Origin: Deroplatys truncata
Taxonomy: Eukaryota; Arthropoda; Insecta; Mantodea; Mantidae
Assembly: GCA_030765065.1 (NCBI GenBank)
Contig: CM060979.1
Coordinates: 22,287,001 to 22,351,000 of the forward strand
Direction of reading: 5' to 3'
Length of the DNA: 64,000 nucleotides
Shown here: piece by piece, positions 1 to 10,655 of the stretch
Numbering within the stretch: position 1 is the first letter of the stretch
Layout of the letters: every line of letters begins with the position of its first letter
Made by a program: the position numbers and the translations under genes
The notes under the pieces: generated by a model
The model's database searches: none
Told to the model about the DNA's origin: nothing
The model's input: only the letters and a program-made list of their open reading frames with translations

Positions 1-533
1 GACAAAGTAAAAATATGGTCTCAAAATCAGGGAAACAAGCTACTTACTGTAATAGGATCTTCAAACAACAAATGTACTTTTACAAACTTAAACAGGAAAC
101 ATCAACTTATCATTTCCCGTTTAAGAATTGGAGATACAAAGATAACACACTCCTATCTGATCACCAAAGAAACTCAGCCGCGGTGTTCAACATGCAAAAT
201 TCCATTGACAGTTTCCCATGTACTCGTAAGAATGCCAACGTTATAATATATAACATCCCAAATAATATTAGATATTGTAATGATTCAACAATGCATAAAA
301 AGACTGTAATGTTCTTACAAACTATACAACTTTATATTGTAATATAATTATAACTATTCTTTAATTGTATTGTTCACATAAGAAAAACTTTATCTGTTTA
401 TTACAAAATGATATTTTTATGTATATTCTTAGAAATCTATTAATGTTCAACCACCACTGTATTAATGTAAGAGTCGGGAATAGACCTTTGTGAGTTAAGG
501 CGACTTAAAATAAATAAATTAATTAAAAAAAGT
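1..533 (+). pseudogene. LINE 3' end remnant (I-like, cysteine-motif tail)
   Basis: Read with frameshifts, the first 240 bases resemble the C-terminal tail of an I-like non-LTR retrotransposon ORF2: SRLRIGDTKITHSYL, then a Cys-x2-Cys stretch and TVSHVLV. The LINE at 6.5-7.9 kb has the same arrangement (TLTHSYLL, PPICETCK, LTVVHIIL). In the family this segment follows the RNase H domain and may bind nucleic acid. Several frame breaks mean it cannot be translated as one protein. The 3' side has an AATAAATAAATT-rich tail at about 507-533, as expected for a LINE 3' end. The element is cut by the window edge, so its 5' extent is unknown. Assignment to a LINE 3' end is fairly secure; the clade is an inference. 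Confidence 0.6.
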
Positions 534-539
534 AATTTT

Positions 540-956
540 TAGTAAAAGGTCGTGTGTGTCTGTGCTTGTGTGTCTTTAAACAGCATAACTCAAAAACGAA
601 AACTCTGATAAATACCAAACTTGGTTCCAAAAATGCAACCTGAATATTTTCAAGAAAATGATCCCACCCCAAACTACTTTAAATGGAAACATTTTGTTAT
701 TTTTAATTTTCATTAAAATGGTTCTAACGATTTTCTATAAATACCATATGTTGGAAATATTTGTGTGACAAATAAAATCTATATCTTGAATTTTCTGAGA
801 ATTAAAGTCCTTTTCATTCTGAACAACTTTGGTATAAGTGGTAAACCGTAAGAGATAGACAAAATCTTATTACACAAAAATGTACATTTCGTTGAATCAC
901 ACAGTTTATGTTTCGTAACATTTTCTTTGGTGGAGTTTACATACCATTTCTGAGTA
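540..956 (-). repeat. Rep-B partial copy
   Basis: Contains, on the minus strand, the diagnostic Rep-B segments: the TG-rich tract, the AACAGCATAACTCAAAAACG block, the CCACCCCAAACTAC block and the CTAACGATTTTCTATAAATACC block. It lacks the terminal 3' hairpin and abuts another minus-strand copy. Non-coding. Confidence 0.7.
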
Positions 957-959
957 AAA

Positions 960-1777
960 AGTGGATACCGAGATTACACCGGAAATACATGTTTTGAGGC
1001 CTCTGAATAAAAGAAAAGCATTTTTAGAAAAATGTCCATGTGTGTGTGTGTTTGTTTGTGAACAGCATATCTTAAAAACGAAAAGTTGGATAAATACAAA
1101 ACTTGGTATTTACGTTCAGGTCTTCCAAGAATGCGATACGAAGATTTTCAAGAAAATCCCTCCATCCCAAACTAGTCTTTACATGGAACATTTGTTTAAA
1201 TTTTTGATTTTCTAAAAAATGGCTAACGATTTTGATTGACACGTTATATATTAAAGATACTTACATGATAAATAAAATGTACAACCTGAATTTTCTGGGA
1301 AGAACCTCTGAAATCCTTTCGTTCGCAATAAATTTTGTATAATATTGTATAACTGGTAAACGTTAACCGATGGACGAAAACATACTACACAGAAAATGAA
1401 CATCTGCTTAAAACACACAATTTATTTCAGATAACCTTTTTTGTGGCATCAACCACTTCCGAGGTATCGTTTATTAATGGTTCGAATTGTTTAATACTTA
1501 GTCATTCTTTTCAAGTTCTGTCAATTTTCAGTTGTTTATCGTGATGTCATGGAAACAGTATGGAATTTGAAGACTAGCTTATAGCGTCCATTCTTAAACA
1601 TCTGACTATCGCTGTTCTCTTTGTATCTATAACGAAATGTGTAATGTAGCTATTTTTACAAAGGTTTGTTTGCAAAATATAGAAATAGAAAATAAGCTTG
1701 AGTAAGAGTGATTAGTATATCCACTAATAAACAATAGAGGGTAGAGAAAGACAAGTGAGTGTATCACATCTGATTTT
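960..1777 (-). repeat. Rep-B copy, nearly full length
   Basis: Runs from the GATACCGAGATT block near the element's 3' end through an internal TG microsatellite (about 1033-1051) to the 5' terminus, seen in reverse as GTAGAGAAAGACAAGTGAGTG and CACATCTGATTTT. The last bases of the 3' end are missing. The open frame at 961-1215 crosses the TG tract and is a by-product of the repeat. Confidence 0.75.
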
Positions 1778-2080
1778 GGTTGTTGATTTGAATTTTCAAA
1801 AACATACTTTTCACAACCGGTTAGTCGCTATTCGTTTTTTTCCTAGTAGTGATGCAAATTTTAAAGTCATCATATAGTCATCCGCTTTCTAAAAAAATCT
1901 ATCACTCAAGTCTACTGTAACCATCCTATACCTATGACGAAATGCGAAAATGAGTAATGAAGGTTTATATGTAAAAAGAAGTAGATAGAAGAATAAGCCT
2001 TTGTAAGAATACTTTGTGGATGAATGAGTAGGGAAAGTTACCTGAATGCAACACATCACATCTTTCTTTTATCTGACCTA
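1778..2080 (-). repeat. Rep-C 5'-end fragment
   Basis: Diverged relative of Rep-A/Rep-B. It matches, in reverse, the Rep-C copy at 29.0-29.4 kb (TAGTCGCTATTCG, ATGCAAATTTTAAAG, AGAAGTAGATAGAAGAATAAG) and ends with the degenerate terminus AACACATCACATC. It lies directly after the 5' terminus of the preceding Rep-B copy, so 5' ends are stacked here. Nothing recognisable is seen from 2081 to 2404. Confidence 0.5.
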
Positions 2081-2404
2081 CTGAGCGTCCACTTTCCACA
2101 CGCATACGTTAGATGTTGTACTGCCATAGTTTCATGGAATTGTTGCTGTGTGGACTTTGAGGTTTTGTTTTCATGGTTCTTCTTATTGTCCAACATCTTC
2201 GTTTTCTCTTAATATCATTCTTCTGGCTGTAAGATACATTAAATCCTAAACAATTCGAACTATTTACCTGCACTATTAGCATATTATTAATAATTATTTT
2301 ACATGTTTTATGATTTGTTCCTACAAATGCCATTACAGTGATTTTATTGGTAGCTATTTTATTGCTACTAATAGCCAACAATTGTAGCTTTTGGTTGCAT
2401 ATAT

Positions 2405-2867
2405 TGTTACCTGCTGGGGCGAGGGCCAAAAGGTTTCCAGCAAATTATTAAGTTTTAATCACCCCAACACGCACATAGGGGGAACGTAGCACAGACACAG
2501 CGAGAGGACCAGGATCGTGATGTTCACATTCCGATGCAGGCGTGGTTTTTTTAACAAATTACACAAATTTCACATTACTCACATTACCTGTGTTTATTAA
2601 ATAAGTAAGTTGTGGCTCTACATTACATACACAAGGGAATACAGGATTGAGGGGAGATGCCTCACACACGGAAAACCTATACCATACACACCAACTCTCA
2701 GACTGACTCTCACACACAAAGAAAGTAACGCTAACATGTCATGCCAGACAAAAATTCAAACACAAGCGGAAAGAAATACTAAATTACCCCAACAATGCTA
2801 TTGCCTATGCGACGCAATAATGTGTCTGGCATGACAATACCTACTAATACGCTACACTGTTGCTAAC
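2405..2867. mobile_element. LTR-4, solo-LTR-like element, copy 1
   Basis: About 463 bp, starting TGTTACCTGCTGGGGCGAGG and ending near TTGCTAAC. It is homologous along its length to 47885-48364, which begins TGTTATAAACCGGGG. A 14-bp perfect inverted repeat, TGTCATGCCAGACA at 2737-2750 and TGTCTGGCATGACA at 2823-2836, is conserved with compensating changes in the other copy. The TGTTA start, the length and the 5-bp duplication at copy 2 suggest a solo LTR, but no internal retrotransposon sequence is seen. The open frame at 2610-2834 is not supported as a gene. Confidence 0.5.
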
Positions 2868-3011
2868 TATTTTGTTTAATTTTAGGGATGCAATATTGTT
2901 ATCAATATTGTTAAAAATCACTTGATTTTCTGCGAAGGATTTGTATTCAAAACTATGTCATTTATCCTAAAATCCGTAGTAAATTGTTTTGCAACAACTG
3001 TCTAATTAATT

Positions 3012-3262
3012 CATCATTATAAGCAATAAAAATGCAGGTGATAATGGGTAGTCCTGGTTGATTCTTTGATTTGTAGACTACTTCAACATAAACACTAAAC
3101 AACGCAGGTGATAATGGGCAGCCCTGATTGAATCCTTGAATTGTTAACTTCTTTAATATAAGCACAGAGCAATGCAGGTGATAATGGACATCTCCACTTG
3201 ACTCCTTTATTTGTTGACTTCCTCAATATAAACACTAAGCAATGCAGATGAAAATAAAACCC
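3012..3262 (-). repeat. 70-bp tandem array built from a reverse-transcriptase motif
   Basis: The word GCAGGTGATAATGG recurs with its first base at 3034, 3104 and 3174, and a degenerate copy begins at 3244, so the period is exactly 70 bp. On the minus strand each unit reads part of the non-LTR reverse-transcriptase motif with the core CPLSPAL: GFNQGCPLSPALFSVY in one unit, CPLSPALLCAYIKEV in the next, and a frameshifted version in the third. Because 70 is not a multiple of 3, each unit changes frame and the array cannot encode a continuous protein. The likely origin is tandem duplication of a short LINE RT piece. The flanks (2868-3011 and 3263-3387) show nothing recognisable. Confidence 0.7.
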
Positions 3263-3389
3263 AATTTTTTTTGTAGAAAATTTGTTTCTTAGAAAATCAC
3301 GTTTTAAGATGCATGTGCCATTATTTTTGGTTTCCAACCTTGATATTGGGTCAAAATTAACAATAATAGTCGTAAATGGCAAACAAATT

Positions 3390-3663
3390 AAATTAAATAG
3401 AGTTTTATTTGTGCAGGTTCTTTAAATACTATGGTGCTTAGCGTCACATTCTATATTGGGCGTGAAAGACTGGTTATTTTGCTCATAGACCTCTTTATGA
3501 GGCTTGAGGTTCTTTTACGTGTCGTAAATGTACGACACGGGACCACCGGCTTTACTTCCCTTCCGAAGGAAGCCATGCTAAGGATTTTTACGCCCGAAAA
3601 AATCCATCGTCCTCCGCCGGGTTTGAACCCGCAACCTCGGGAACTAGAGGCTAGCATGGATAA
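3390..3663 (-). mobile_element. SINE-1 copy 1 (tRNA-derived)
   Basis: In reverse orientation it shows a B-box-like GGGTTCAAACCCGGCGG next to GCTAGCCTCTAGTTCC, then the family body with GACCACCGG, CGTAAAAGAACCTCAAGCC and CGCCCAATATAGAATG, then a 3' end rich in AAATAAAACTC. The tRNA head stops short: the CCGTGGTGTAGTGGTTAC part present in other copies is missing. The frames at 3431-3670 (both strands) are incidental. Confidence 0.75.
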
Positions 3664-3720
3664 ATGGTAAAAATAGCACGCGCGGCATATGTTTTTCTAT
3701 GGAATTGAATTATTAAAAAA

Positions 3721-4710
3721 TCTGATCTGTTACATTTACATGACTTTCTCTACCCTCCGTCCCTTATTAGTGGTAAACAAATTATTCTTACGAAAATTAA
3801 TTTTTCTATCTACTTCGTTTTAATTAAGATAAACCTTTCCGGTAATAGCTGAATTACACATTTTGTTATAGATACAAAGAGAACAGCGATAGTCAAATGT
3901 TTAACAACTGGACGCTATATGCTGGCCTTAAAATTCCGTACTGTTTCTATGACATCGCAAGAAATAACTGAAAAACGATAGGACTTTTAAAGAATGACTG
4001 TGTTGAACAATTCGTACCATTAATAACGGATATTTCGGAAATGGCTGATGTCATAAAAAAAGTTAAGCGAAATAAATATAGTTTTTAAGAGTTTAAAGAT
4101 ATCTATATTTTTTGTGTAGTACGTTTTAGCCTGTCATTTAACGTTTACCAGTTATGCAAGATTATATTATGGAAATAATTGTTCTTCCACAAGCCGTGTG
4201 TGGGACAGGGTTGGAAAGGTCGAATCAGACGAGTGAAAAAATCAATGCCATAGCCGGGATTTGAATCACGGATGTCCCGGTCTCCGTCCGGTTGCTCTAA
4301 CCACTGAGCTACCATGGCAAGCTGCCATTAATTTTTCAGTCTTCTGATTCTACCTTTCCAAGATTATATAAATTTCCTTTCGAGCAATGAGGACTTCACA
4401 GGCTATTCCCAGAAAATTCAAGATATACATCTTGTTTCTCATGTAAATATCTTTAATAAACATCGTTAGAGCTATTTTTCATAAAATCAACACTTTCTAA
4501 ATATGTTCTATGTAAAGGGTAATGGGGTGGGATGATTTTGTTTAATATCTTCATGTCGCATTTTTGGAAGTTTGGTATTTATCCGAGTTTATTTTTCAGT
4601 TATGCTGTTTTCACACACACTCACATCACCTTATTTACGGTGAAATCTCCATATCGAATTTTTGGGTGGAATGCAATACCTTCTCTACCTGCTATGTACG
4701 TAAAAGCAAA
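3721..4710 (+). repeat. Rep-B copy, interrupted by a SINE
   Basis: Nearly complete plus-strand copy. It starts TCTGATCTGTTACATTTACATGACTTTCTCTAC (5' terminus plus subterminal inverted repeat), includes ACAGCGATAGTCAAATG and CAAGATTATAT, and ends with the GGTGGAATGCAATACC block and a degraded TATGTACGTA hairpin at about 4694-4703. A 191-bp insert at 4168-4358 splits it. Confidence 0.8.
4157..4369 (-). mobile_element. SINE-4: tRNA-like core between inverted arms, with 11-bp TSD
   Basis: The direct repeat CAAGATTATAT (4157-4167 and 4359-4369) flanks a 191-bp insert inside Rep-B. On the minus strand the insert holds a tRNA-like core at about 4247-4326: acceptor GCCATGG pairing with CTATGGC, D-arm GCTCAGTGGTTAGAGC, and a T-loop-like ATTCAAATCC. 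The anticodon arm and T stem are imperfect, so a functional tRNA is unlikely. The core lies between near-complementary arms at 4212-4246 and 4327-4360 (TGGAAAGGT...AATCAGA on each strand). A tRNA-derived retroposon is the simplest reading. Arms of this length are unusual for a SINE, so a small foldback element that captured a tRNA is an alternative. Confidence 0.65.
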
Positions 4711-5697
4711 GCATTGGAGCTTTTGAAGTTATTAACCGTAAGGTCGCCTTAAGAGACCCTCAACCCCAAGAAGATTCCTGCATGCATTTGCTGTTGTACT
4801 GAATATCTGGGAGGTAATTGCACCGCTAGAAATTTTCTTGAATGTTAGCGTATTCCTTAGGCATTCCTTTCTCTTTTCAAAATTCAACTGGTTCCTCCTT
4901 AGTCTATGCTCTTTTCTTTGTCTACAGTCCTTTTATTTCTTCTGTTTACTTACTATCATGTTGACACGGCGCAAAGTTCTACCAGTGTTTTCGTATTCCT
5001 TCTACTTTCTCTTTTTCTTCTTCGTTTCTTTTTTCTTTTGCTCCTCTTCCCCAACTATTTTGCCGATATCCAGCCACTCGGTTCCCATAGGACGTTGTCA
5101 AACAACAGAATATCTGCTCCCGTTGTGTGCAGACCGCCTCCAGTCAAGACTTTCCACGAAAGCTAACTCAATTTCAACTGTGCATCTAAGATTAAGACGG
5201 CTTTACTTATTAATTGACGAAGTTACGGAAAATTCTCGGCTTAAGCGCAGGAAAAGATAAAAACATTGCTCAAAGTGTTATCTTCTTTAGGAAGGTTAAA
5301 CTGTGCTACCACGTTCATTTCAATGTCTCGGCTTTTAAAAATCGGCATGCCCTCATCAAAGTGCACTAACCCCTCCACTCTCTCATATCTATTTTCTATA
5401 CTTTACGCTGGGAAATAAATTTAGGGAAGGAAACCCAAAGAGGCCACACAGGATAGGGTCAACAAGACCAACTCTCTGGAAGTGATTTAAACTATCTAAA
5501 CAACATATGCATTAATTTCAATAAAGCTTCTGTAACTAAGAGAATGAATTAAAAATTACAATATGAACCACTTGTTGTAGTATCTTGCTGCACATTTAAA
5601 TATTTTCAAAATTCTATATCCTGTTGAATATTCCAGCAACACTCTTGCACATAACAATGTAAGGTAACAGGTAAATGGGAAAGCAAACACGCATATA
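4711..5697. other. Stretch without recognised gene; pyrimidine-rich tract
   Basis: No family recognised. Positions 4838-5060 are strongly T/C-rich (many TTTCTTCT runs) and produce a long frame (4838-5260) of Phe/Ser/Leu-rich, low-complexity composition with no domain; I do not call it a gene. The rest is ordinary AT-rich sequence. Confidence 0.4.
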
Positions 5698-6308
5698 CGA
5701 TGCGTGTTTTTAAAGTAAATACCGATAGTTTTTTAAAAACATAACAGAATATTATTATCAAATATTTTTATCATTCATTAACCTTACACTACTTCTCCAT
5801 ATAGCCACCGCCACAGGCAGTTATCATAACGGGAAACTAGTTTTTGTATGCCTTGGTCAAAGAATGATGTTTTTCACCAAGGAATTTCTTCAGCTGAAGA
5901 AAAAGATGAAAATCGCTTGGTGCCAAATCCTGACTGTAGGAAGGGTGGTCGAATTGTTCCCAACAAAATTATGCGGTCAGATGTTGAGTTTGTTTGGCTG
6001 TGGCTGGCTGGACATTGTCACTCATTATTGTTTCCCCATAAACTCACACAATTGGTGATGAATTTTTGGCGTGACATTTTTGCATTCAAAAAACGAATCA
6101 CTGATCTGACTTCACAGTCAGCGGGTCGTTCCATTCTTTTGAACATTTCGAAACGCTCTAACAACAGGAAATCACAAAGTAACGATTGCTTACAACTGTG
6201 TCTGGCTTCCTAATGAATGGAGGAAGTGATAGCGTATGCTCAAAATCGCGACTGCAGCGCTGCAATGGCAAAATATTAAAACGGCACTTACTTTAAAAAC
6301 ACGCTTCG
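5698..6308 (-). mobile_element. Internally deleted mariner, copy 1 (non-autonomous)
   Basis: A 611-bp element bounded by TA and by terminal inverted repeats: left CGATGCGTGTTTTTAAAG, right (reverse complement) CGAAGCGTGTTTTTAAAG. On the minus strand it carries the start of a mariner transposase (ERPA, FLNAK, a degraded CVSLWGN around the end of the first helix-turn-helix), then jumps directly to the region after the second catalytic Asp (TAKQTQH, then a frame break), a degraded SGFGTKRFS segment and the C-terminal EEIL/HKNQF area. About half of the usual 345-residue protein is absent. Copies at 10656-11299 and 17187-17654 share the same junction. It cannot encode a working enzyme and would need one in trans. 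Confidence 0.8.
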
Positions 6309-6469
6309 TAAATGACTATATCTCTCTCCGTCCTCACAATAAATGCCCCGCGAGATTACAGTTGAACATGTTAAGAGTATATCGACCTACAACGGACCCA
6401 ATTATGCTGACATGAATCGCAAGAGAGTAAAAATGCTAACACTTTAAAACTCCCAAAGGATTCAATAAT

Positions 6470-7955
6470 TTTTTTTAAAAAGGTTTTATTTAGGGTCGTT
6501 TTAACCTTCCTAGGTTTTATTACGACCTTTAATGTACAGTTGTTTACATTATTAGATTACACTATAATACTTACACGTTATGTATACATGCAGGTTACAA
6601 TTTTGTTAAATGTTTTGATGGATATTAATTAATTTAAGAAAAATAATTACTTTCTGGATGAAAGTTGCCTCATTGAGTGCTGCAGAAATATTTCTGGGCA
6701 TACCAACCTGACTACGTTTATTTTCAAATTTTGGATATGTTAGTATAATATGTACTACTGTTAATGCTGTTTTACATGTTTCACAAATTGGTGGAGAGCT
6801 TCTATTTAGCAAATAAGAGTGTGTTAGTTTGGTATGCCCAATTCATAGTCGGGGTATTACAATTTGGTTTCGCCGCTGTAGCTGTCTTATTGGATATTCT
6901 TGAGTTGAAATACCACGTATATCATGAAGTTTACTTGTAGAGTAGTCCAGCCATTCTTTATGTATTTTCTTATTAAAGTGTGTGACTGCAGGAGTATCTT
7001 GTGTTGGTAGTTTCGCTGCAGTATCGGCTCTTTCATTACCGGGTATGTTTTTATGAGATGGTATCCACATGAAATTGAGGGACTTTTCTAAGTTATAAAG
7101 GATGGTGGCGGCGCCGTGGCCGAGTGGTTCGATCCGAAGGACCCGCATGTGGGATTTGTGGTGGACAAAGCGGCGTCTGGGCGGGTTTTCTCCGGGTTCT
7201 CCGGTTTCTTCATTCCACCGACTGCTCCATCATCACCTTTCCTTTCATCCATTTCGTCATCATTTCGTTTCAACTACTTCCTTCATCCCATTCCAGGCAT
7301 CGGGCTGATCACCCATCCTGGACATTCTGTCTTCTCCACGAGTGTGTCTGCTTCTCGACGGACCTCTGACCCGAGGCATCCGCATGTAAGTCCTGGGGGT
7401 GTAAGTCCTACATAAGATGAGATTAAACAGTGGATGAATAAAGGATGGTAACAAGATTATGTATTTCGTTTACGATGCTATTGGTAGAGAACGTGTCTTG
7501 TATTGCGTTTAAGGCTGATAATTATGAAAGAGTCACTATGTACCTTTTTAATAACATATAATTTACAACTATATATAGAGAATAAGGGTGGTAATTTGTA
7601 TTGGAGGATGATATCTTCACATATCACAGCACATCCATTGCCTTTTTCAGCTTTAGAACCATCCATATAGATGCAGAGTTTGGATGTGTATTTTTCTAGC
7701 TTCTCTTTAAATAACTGCTGGTAGATTAGTTGGTTGGTATTTATTCTATTATGCTTGCTTAAATCCATATCGATGGGAAGTATTTTCTTCTTCCAGGGTG
7801 GATGATCCGACTGTAGTTGCCTTGAGGAGATATTAGGAATCGTGGTGTTCATTTCTTTAAGATATCTGTTAATTCTGATTTGAAATGGCAATGAATGTGG
7901 TTGTTCTGTGGGGAAAGCATCACAAAGATTTGAGAAAATCAGTGGGTACATTCAA
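6470..7955 (-). pseudogene. I-like LINE ORF2 C-terminus (RNase H domain), split by a SINE
   Basis: On the minus strand the order is: a linker, then the RNase H start CIYMDGSKAEKGNG (catalytic-type Asp in MDGS), a degraded second motif LSALNAIQDTF, then FMWIPSHKNIPGNERADTAA with its Asp, and finally a Cys motif PPICETCK with LTVVHIIL. This is the order in I-like non-LTR elements, where RNase H removes RNA from the hybrid during target-primed synthesis. The reading needs frame changes and has a stop in the second motif, so it is a pseudogene. SINE-3 at 7107-7437 interrupts it between VTIL and YNLEK, and removing the SINE and one duplicated target restores the alignment. The 3' end near 6470-6500 is A-rich on the minus strand (CCTAAATAAAACC). 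The RT domain is not visible, so the copy is 5'-truncated. Confidence 0.75.
7095..7449 (+). mobile_element. SINE-3 copy 1 with 12-bp target duplication
   Basis: The direct repeat ATAAAGGATGGT (7095-7106 and 7438-7449) brackets a 331-bp insert. It starts GGCGGCGCCGTGGCCGAGTGG (tRNA-like A box) and GTTCGATCCGAAGG, continues with GTGGTGGACAAAGCGGCGTC and GCGGGTTTTCTCCGGG, and ends with GTAAGTCC repeats and GATTAAACAGTGGATGA. A related copy is at 58.5-58.77 kb. The overlapping frames at 7102-7454 are shadows of the GC-rich SINE body. Confidence 0.85.
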
Positions 7956-8375
7956 TAAATTGTTCACCTTAAAAATGACAAACATAAGGTTAAGTTGGTG
8001 CTCAACTCTTACATAATAGAAGTGAAAGTACAAATCCCCTCAACACTTACTTCGAACCTTGATACAAGATTACAATTAATTAAATTATCTGTTTGTGTAG
8101 CAATAATAAATTATGAAGCGAACACGAAAAGTCACGGGATCAAAAAATGATCCAACAGCACGTATTTCTCAATACTCTACATAACTCATGTAACCCAGTG
8201 GCATTGCAACCAAGCACAGGCCAGAACTTGTCCTACCTTGCGAGCCAGCAAACCTGAGAAGGCGACCGAAACAAGTTCATGACGAGGGATCACTTAGGTC
8301 GGACATAGAAATTCTCGTTATCGATAGGGAAACATAAACTTTACAGTTCCGTTAAAAACACAAATCGGCACGTTT

Positions 8376-8632
8376 AAATTGAGTTTTATTTATGGAAGCT
8401 CTTTAACTGCTGAGGTCCTTAGCGTTCCATTTTATATTGGGCGTGGAAGACCGGTAATTTTGCTCAGAGGCCTCTTTATCAGGATTGAGGTTCTTTTACG
8501 TGCAGTAAATCTACGACACGGGACCATGCTAAGGATTTTTACGCTCGAAAACATCCAAGGCCCTCCTTCGGGTTTGAACCCGCGACCTTAGGAACTAGAG
8601 GCTAGCACGGTAACCACTACACCACGGAGGAC
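8376..8632 (-). mobile_element. SINE-1 copy 2 (tRNA-derived)
   Basis: Most complete SINE-1 head in the window: on the minus strand CCTCCGTGGTGTAGTGG, then TTACCGTGCTAGCCTCTAG and GGTCGCGGGTTCAAACCCG, matching tRNA A and B boxes. The body has GTAAAAGAACCTCAATCC and CGCCCAATATAAAATGG; the 3' end is AAATAAAACTCAATTT. The flanks 7956-8375 and 8633-8954 hold nothing I recognise. Confidence 0.85.
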
Positions 8633-8954
8633 GACATAGAGAAATTACTGATTTATCTAATGAGAATCGTAACCTCGAATGGCATTTATTAAAACTATTC
8701 CATGAATAAAATAGAACAGATTACATAATTAATAATCAATTTCTTACTTGTGTTGTTTAAAATCAAATCACCACTGTGTCAGCTGTCAAAATGGCGTATT
8801 AAATGAAAAACCGAATGTGTTAGGGAACACTAAGCAATGCTACCAATAATAGAATGAGGAAATAGCTAACCTCAAAATTAAGACACATTTTTTAAACGCA
8901 TAATATATTTGAAATCAACACTGTTTGAATGTGTATTTAATTACAAACACAATT

Positions 8955-9374
8955 TCCGACGAGATAGCTTCGCGGTAATGCGTGTCTCTCGCATTCAGGA
9001 GGTCCGGGGTTCGATTCCCGGAGGTGTGCAGTGTCAGTCGGTGTCGGACAGATGCACATATGCTAGCTTGTTGGACAGATTTTCTCTGACGCGCCAGATG
9101 GTAGCTATCTCTAAGCCGCCTTAAATGGGTCTCCCCAGTTTCCGCCGGAGGGAAGCCTTCTCTGAGCGCACCGCCTTTGGGACCGGGATACCAAGCTTGG
9201 AATCGCTAGGGACCTCTGCACGTCTCTTGGCCGGCTTGCTTGTAGCCTATAGCCTCCTGCGGTTCCTTCACCTGATCATTCCCCCTTGAGGTGGTAAGCA
9301 TAAAAATCCACTTTGGGTCGAGGTGTGTGGTGTCCCCTCCGTTCCTGCTCATTCATTCATTCATTCATACGAGT
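8955..9374 (+). mobile_element. tRNA-derived SINE with (CATT)n tail
   Basis: tRNA-like head GACGAGATAGCTTCGCGGT and B box GGTCCGGGGTTCGATTCCCGG, followed by a GC-rich body (GTCGGTGTCGGACAGATG, GCGCACCGCCTTTGGG) and a simple tail of CATT repeats at about 9352-9367. The head resembles the 530-bp SINE-2 family but the body differs. The frame at 8909-9124 is incidental. Confidence 0.75.
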
Positions 9375-9523
9375 ACAAAAATTGTAGACAGATTTCGCTA
9401 AGGCACACAGCTATTGTGCAATAATTTTTTGTGGCGTTAACTATTTCCGATATATTGTTTGTTTTTTGTTTGAATTTTCAAATATTTAGAGTTGTCTCAA
9501 GTGACTAGTCGCCATTCATTTTT

Positions 9524-9671
9524 ACTTTCTCTACTACGTATAGTAAGTAGGGGAAGTATTGTATTCCACCCAAAAATTCGATACCGAGATTTCACCGGAA
9601 ATATATCTTTTGAGACCCCCTGAATCCAAAAAAAGCATTTTTTGAAACATGTCCGTGTGTGTGTGTGTGTC

Positions 9672-9717
<46 letters not shown>

Positions 9718-10414
9718 TGTGAACAGATAACTCAGAAACGAACAGTCGGATAAACACCAAATTTTAGGTATTTAGGTTCAGTATCTTCCAGAGATGCGAC
9801 ACGAAGGTTTTCAAGAAAATTCCCCCACCCCAGATTACCCTTTACATGGAACATTTTTCAAAAATTTTAATTTTCTCAAGAAGGGCTCTAACAATTTTGA
9901 ATAAAATACCATAAGTTTAAGACATTTTTATGGCAAATGAATTGCATATCTTGAATTTTCTGGGAATGTGTCTAAAAATATTCTTCATTGTGAACGACTT
10001 TTGCATAACTGGTAAACCATAAGAGATAGACAAAAGTTTACTACACAAAAAAATGTAGATCGCGTTAAAATACACAATTTATGTCATATACATTTTTTTG
10101 TTGAGTGAACTATTTTCGAGATTGCTAGTTATTCCCTTAAATTTTCTAATACTTATATTCTCTCAAATGGGAATTCATTATTCATTTTTTTTGTCCTGGT
10201 AATGCAAAGAGAATGGAATACTCCACATAGCAACCAGCTCTTAAAATATTTGACTATCGCTTAAAGCCTACCAATTCCCCTTGCATCTACAAGAAAAGCA
10301 GCAATAAGATTAACATCTCGATATCTCGATTAACATGAAGCATATGGGGAATAAGCGTTTGTAAACCTAGTTTGTACAAGAGTAGAGAAAGTCATGTGAG
10401 TGTAACACATCAGA
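9524..10414 (-). mobile_element. Rep-A copy 1, full length, nested in Rep-C
   Basis: Starts ACTTTCTCTACTACGTATAG (the 3' end in reverse, with its hairpin) and ends AACACATCAGA (the 5' terminus in reverse). A TG microsatellite fills about 9655-9717. Five T flank it on each side (ATTCATTTTT before, TTTTTCTATC after), and the flanks join into a continuous Rep-C. This supports true transposition rather than shared ancestry. The frame at 9497-9760 is a CA/TG shadow. Confidence 0.8.
9655..9717. repeat. (GT)n microsatellite inside Rep-A
   Basis: Long TG run with two short TCTG interruptions, at the position where every Rep-A and Rep-B copy carries a CA/TG tract. Confidence 0.95.
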
Positions 10415-10655
10415 TTTTTCTATCATGGTCTTGCAAAGAGCATGGAATTTCAGAGATCTCATAGCTTTTTAAAAATCTTACTATCCCTTTAATCTACTGC
10501 AGCCTTCTTATACCTACAACGACATGTGTAATGGAAGTTTATCTCGATTAACAAGAAGCATATAGAAGAATAAGTTTTTATAAGAATAGTGTGTAGACAA
10601 AATGATGTCATTGCAACACATCACACTCTGAATTCAAACTTTTACAGTGTATATA

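Larger units (their letters stand above)
9375..10632 (-). repeat. Rep-C copy, split by Rep-A
   Basis: Two Rep-C pieces, 9375-9523 and 10415-10632, in the same minus orientation. They correspond to adjacent positions in the copy at 29.0-29.4 kb, where AGTCGCTATTCGTTTTTT runs into CTTATGGCCATGC. Rep-A occupies the gap, at a run of T. Confidence 0.65.

Noticed and set aside
4247..4326. Functional tRNA gene on the minus strand
   Set aside because: The anticodon stem has a mismatch, position 33 is not T, and the T stem does not pair cleanly. It lies in an insert with target duplication, so a SINE core is more likely.
4838..5260. 140-aa hydrophobic frame
   Set aside because: It is a translation of a T/C-rich tract (Phe, Leu, Ser). 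No signal-peptide gene structure or family is recognisable.
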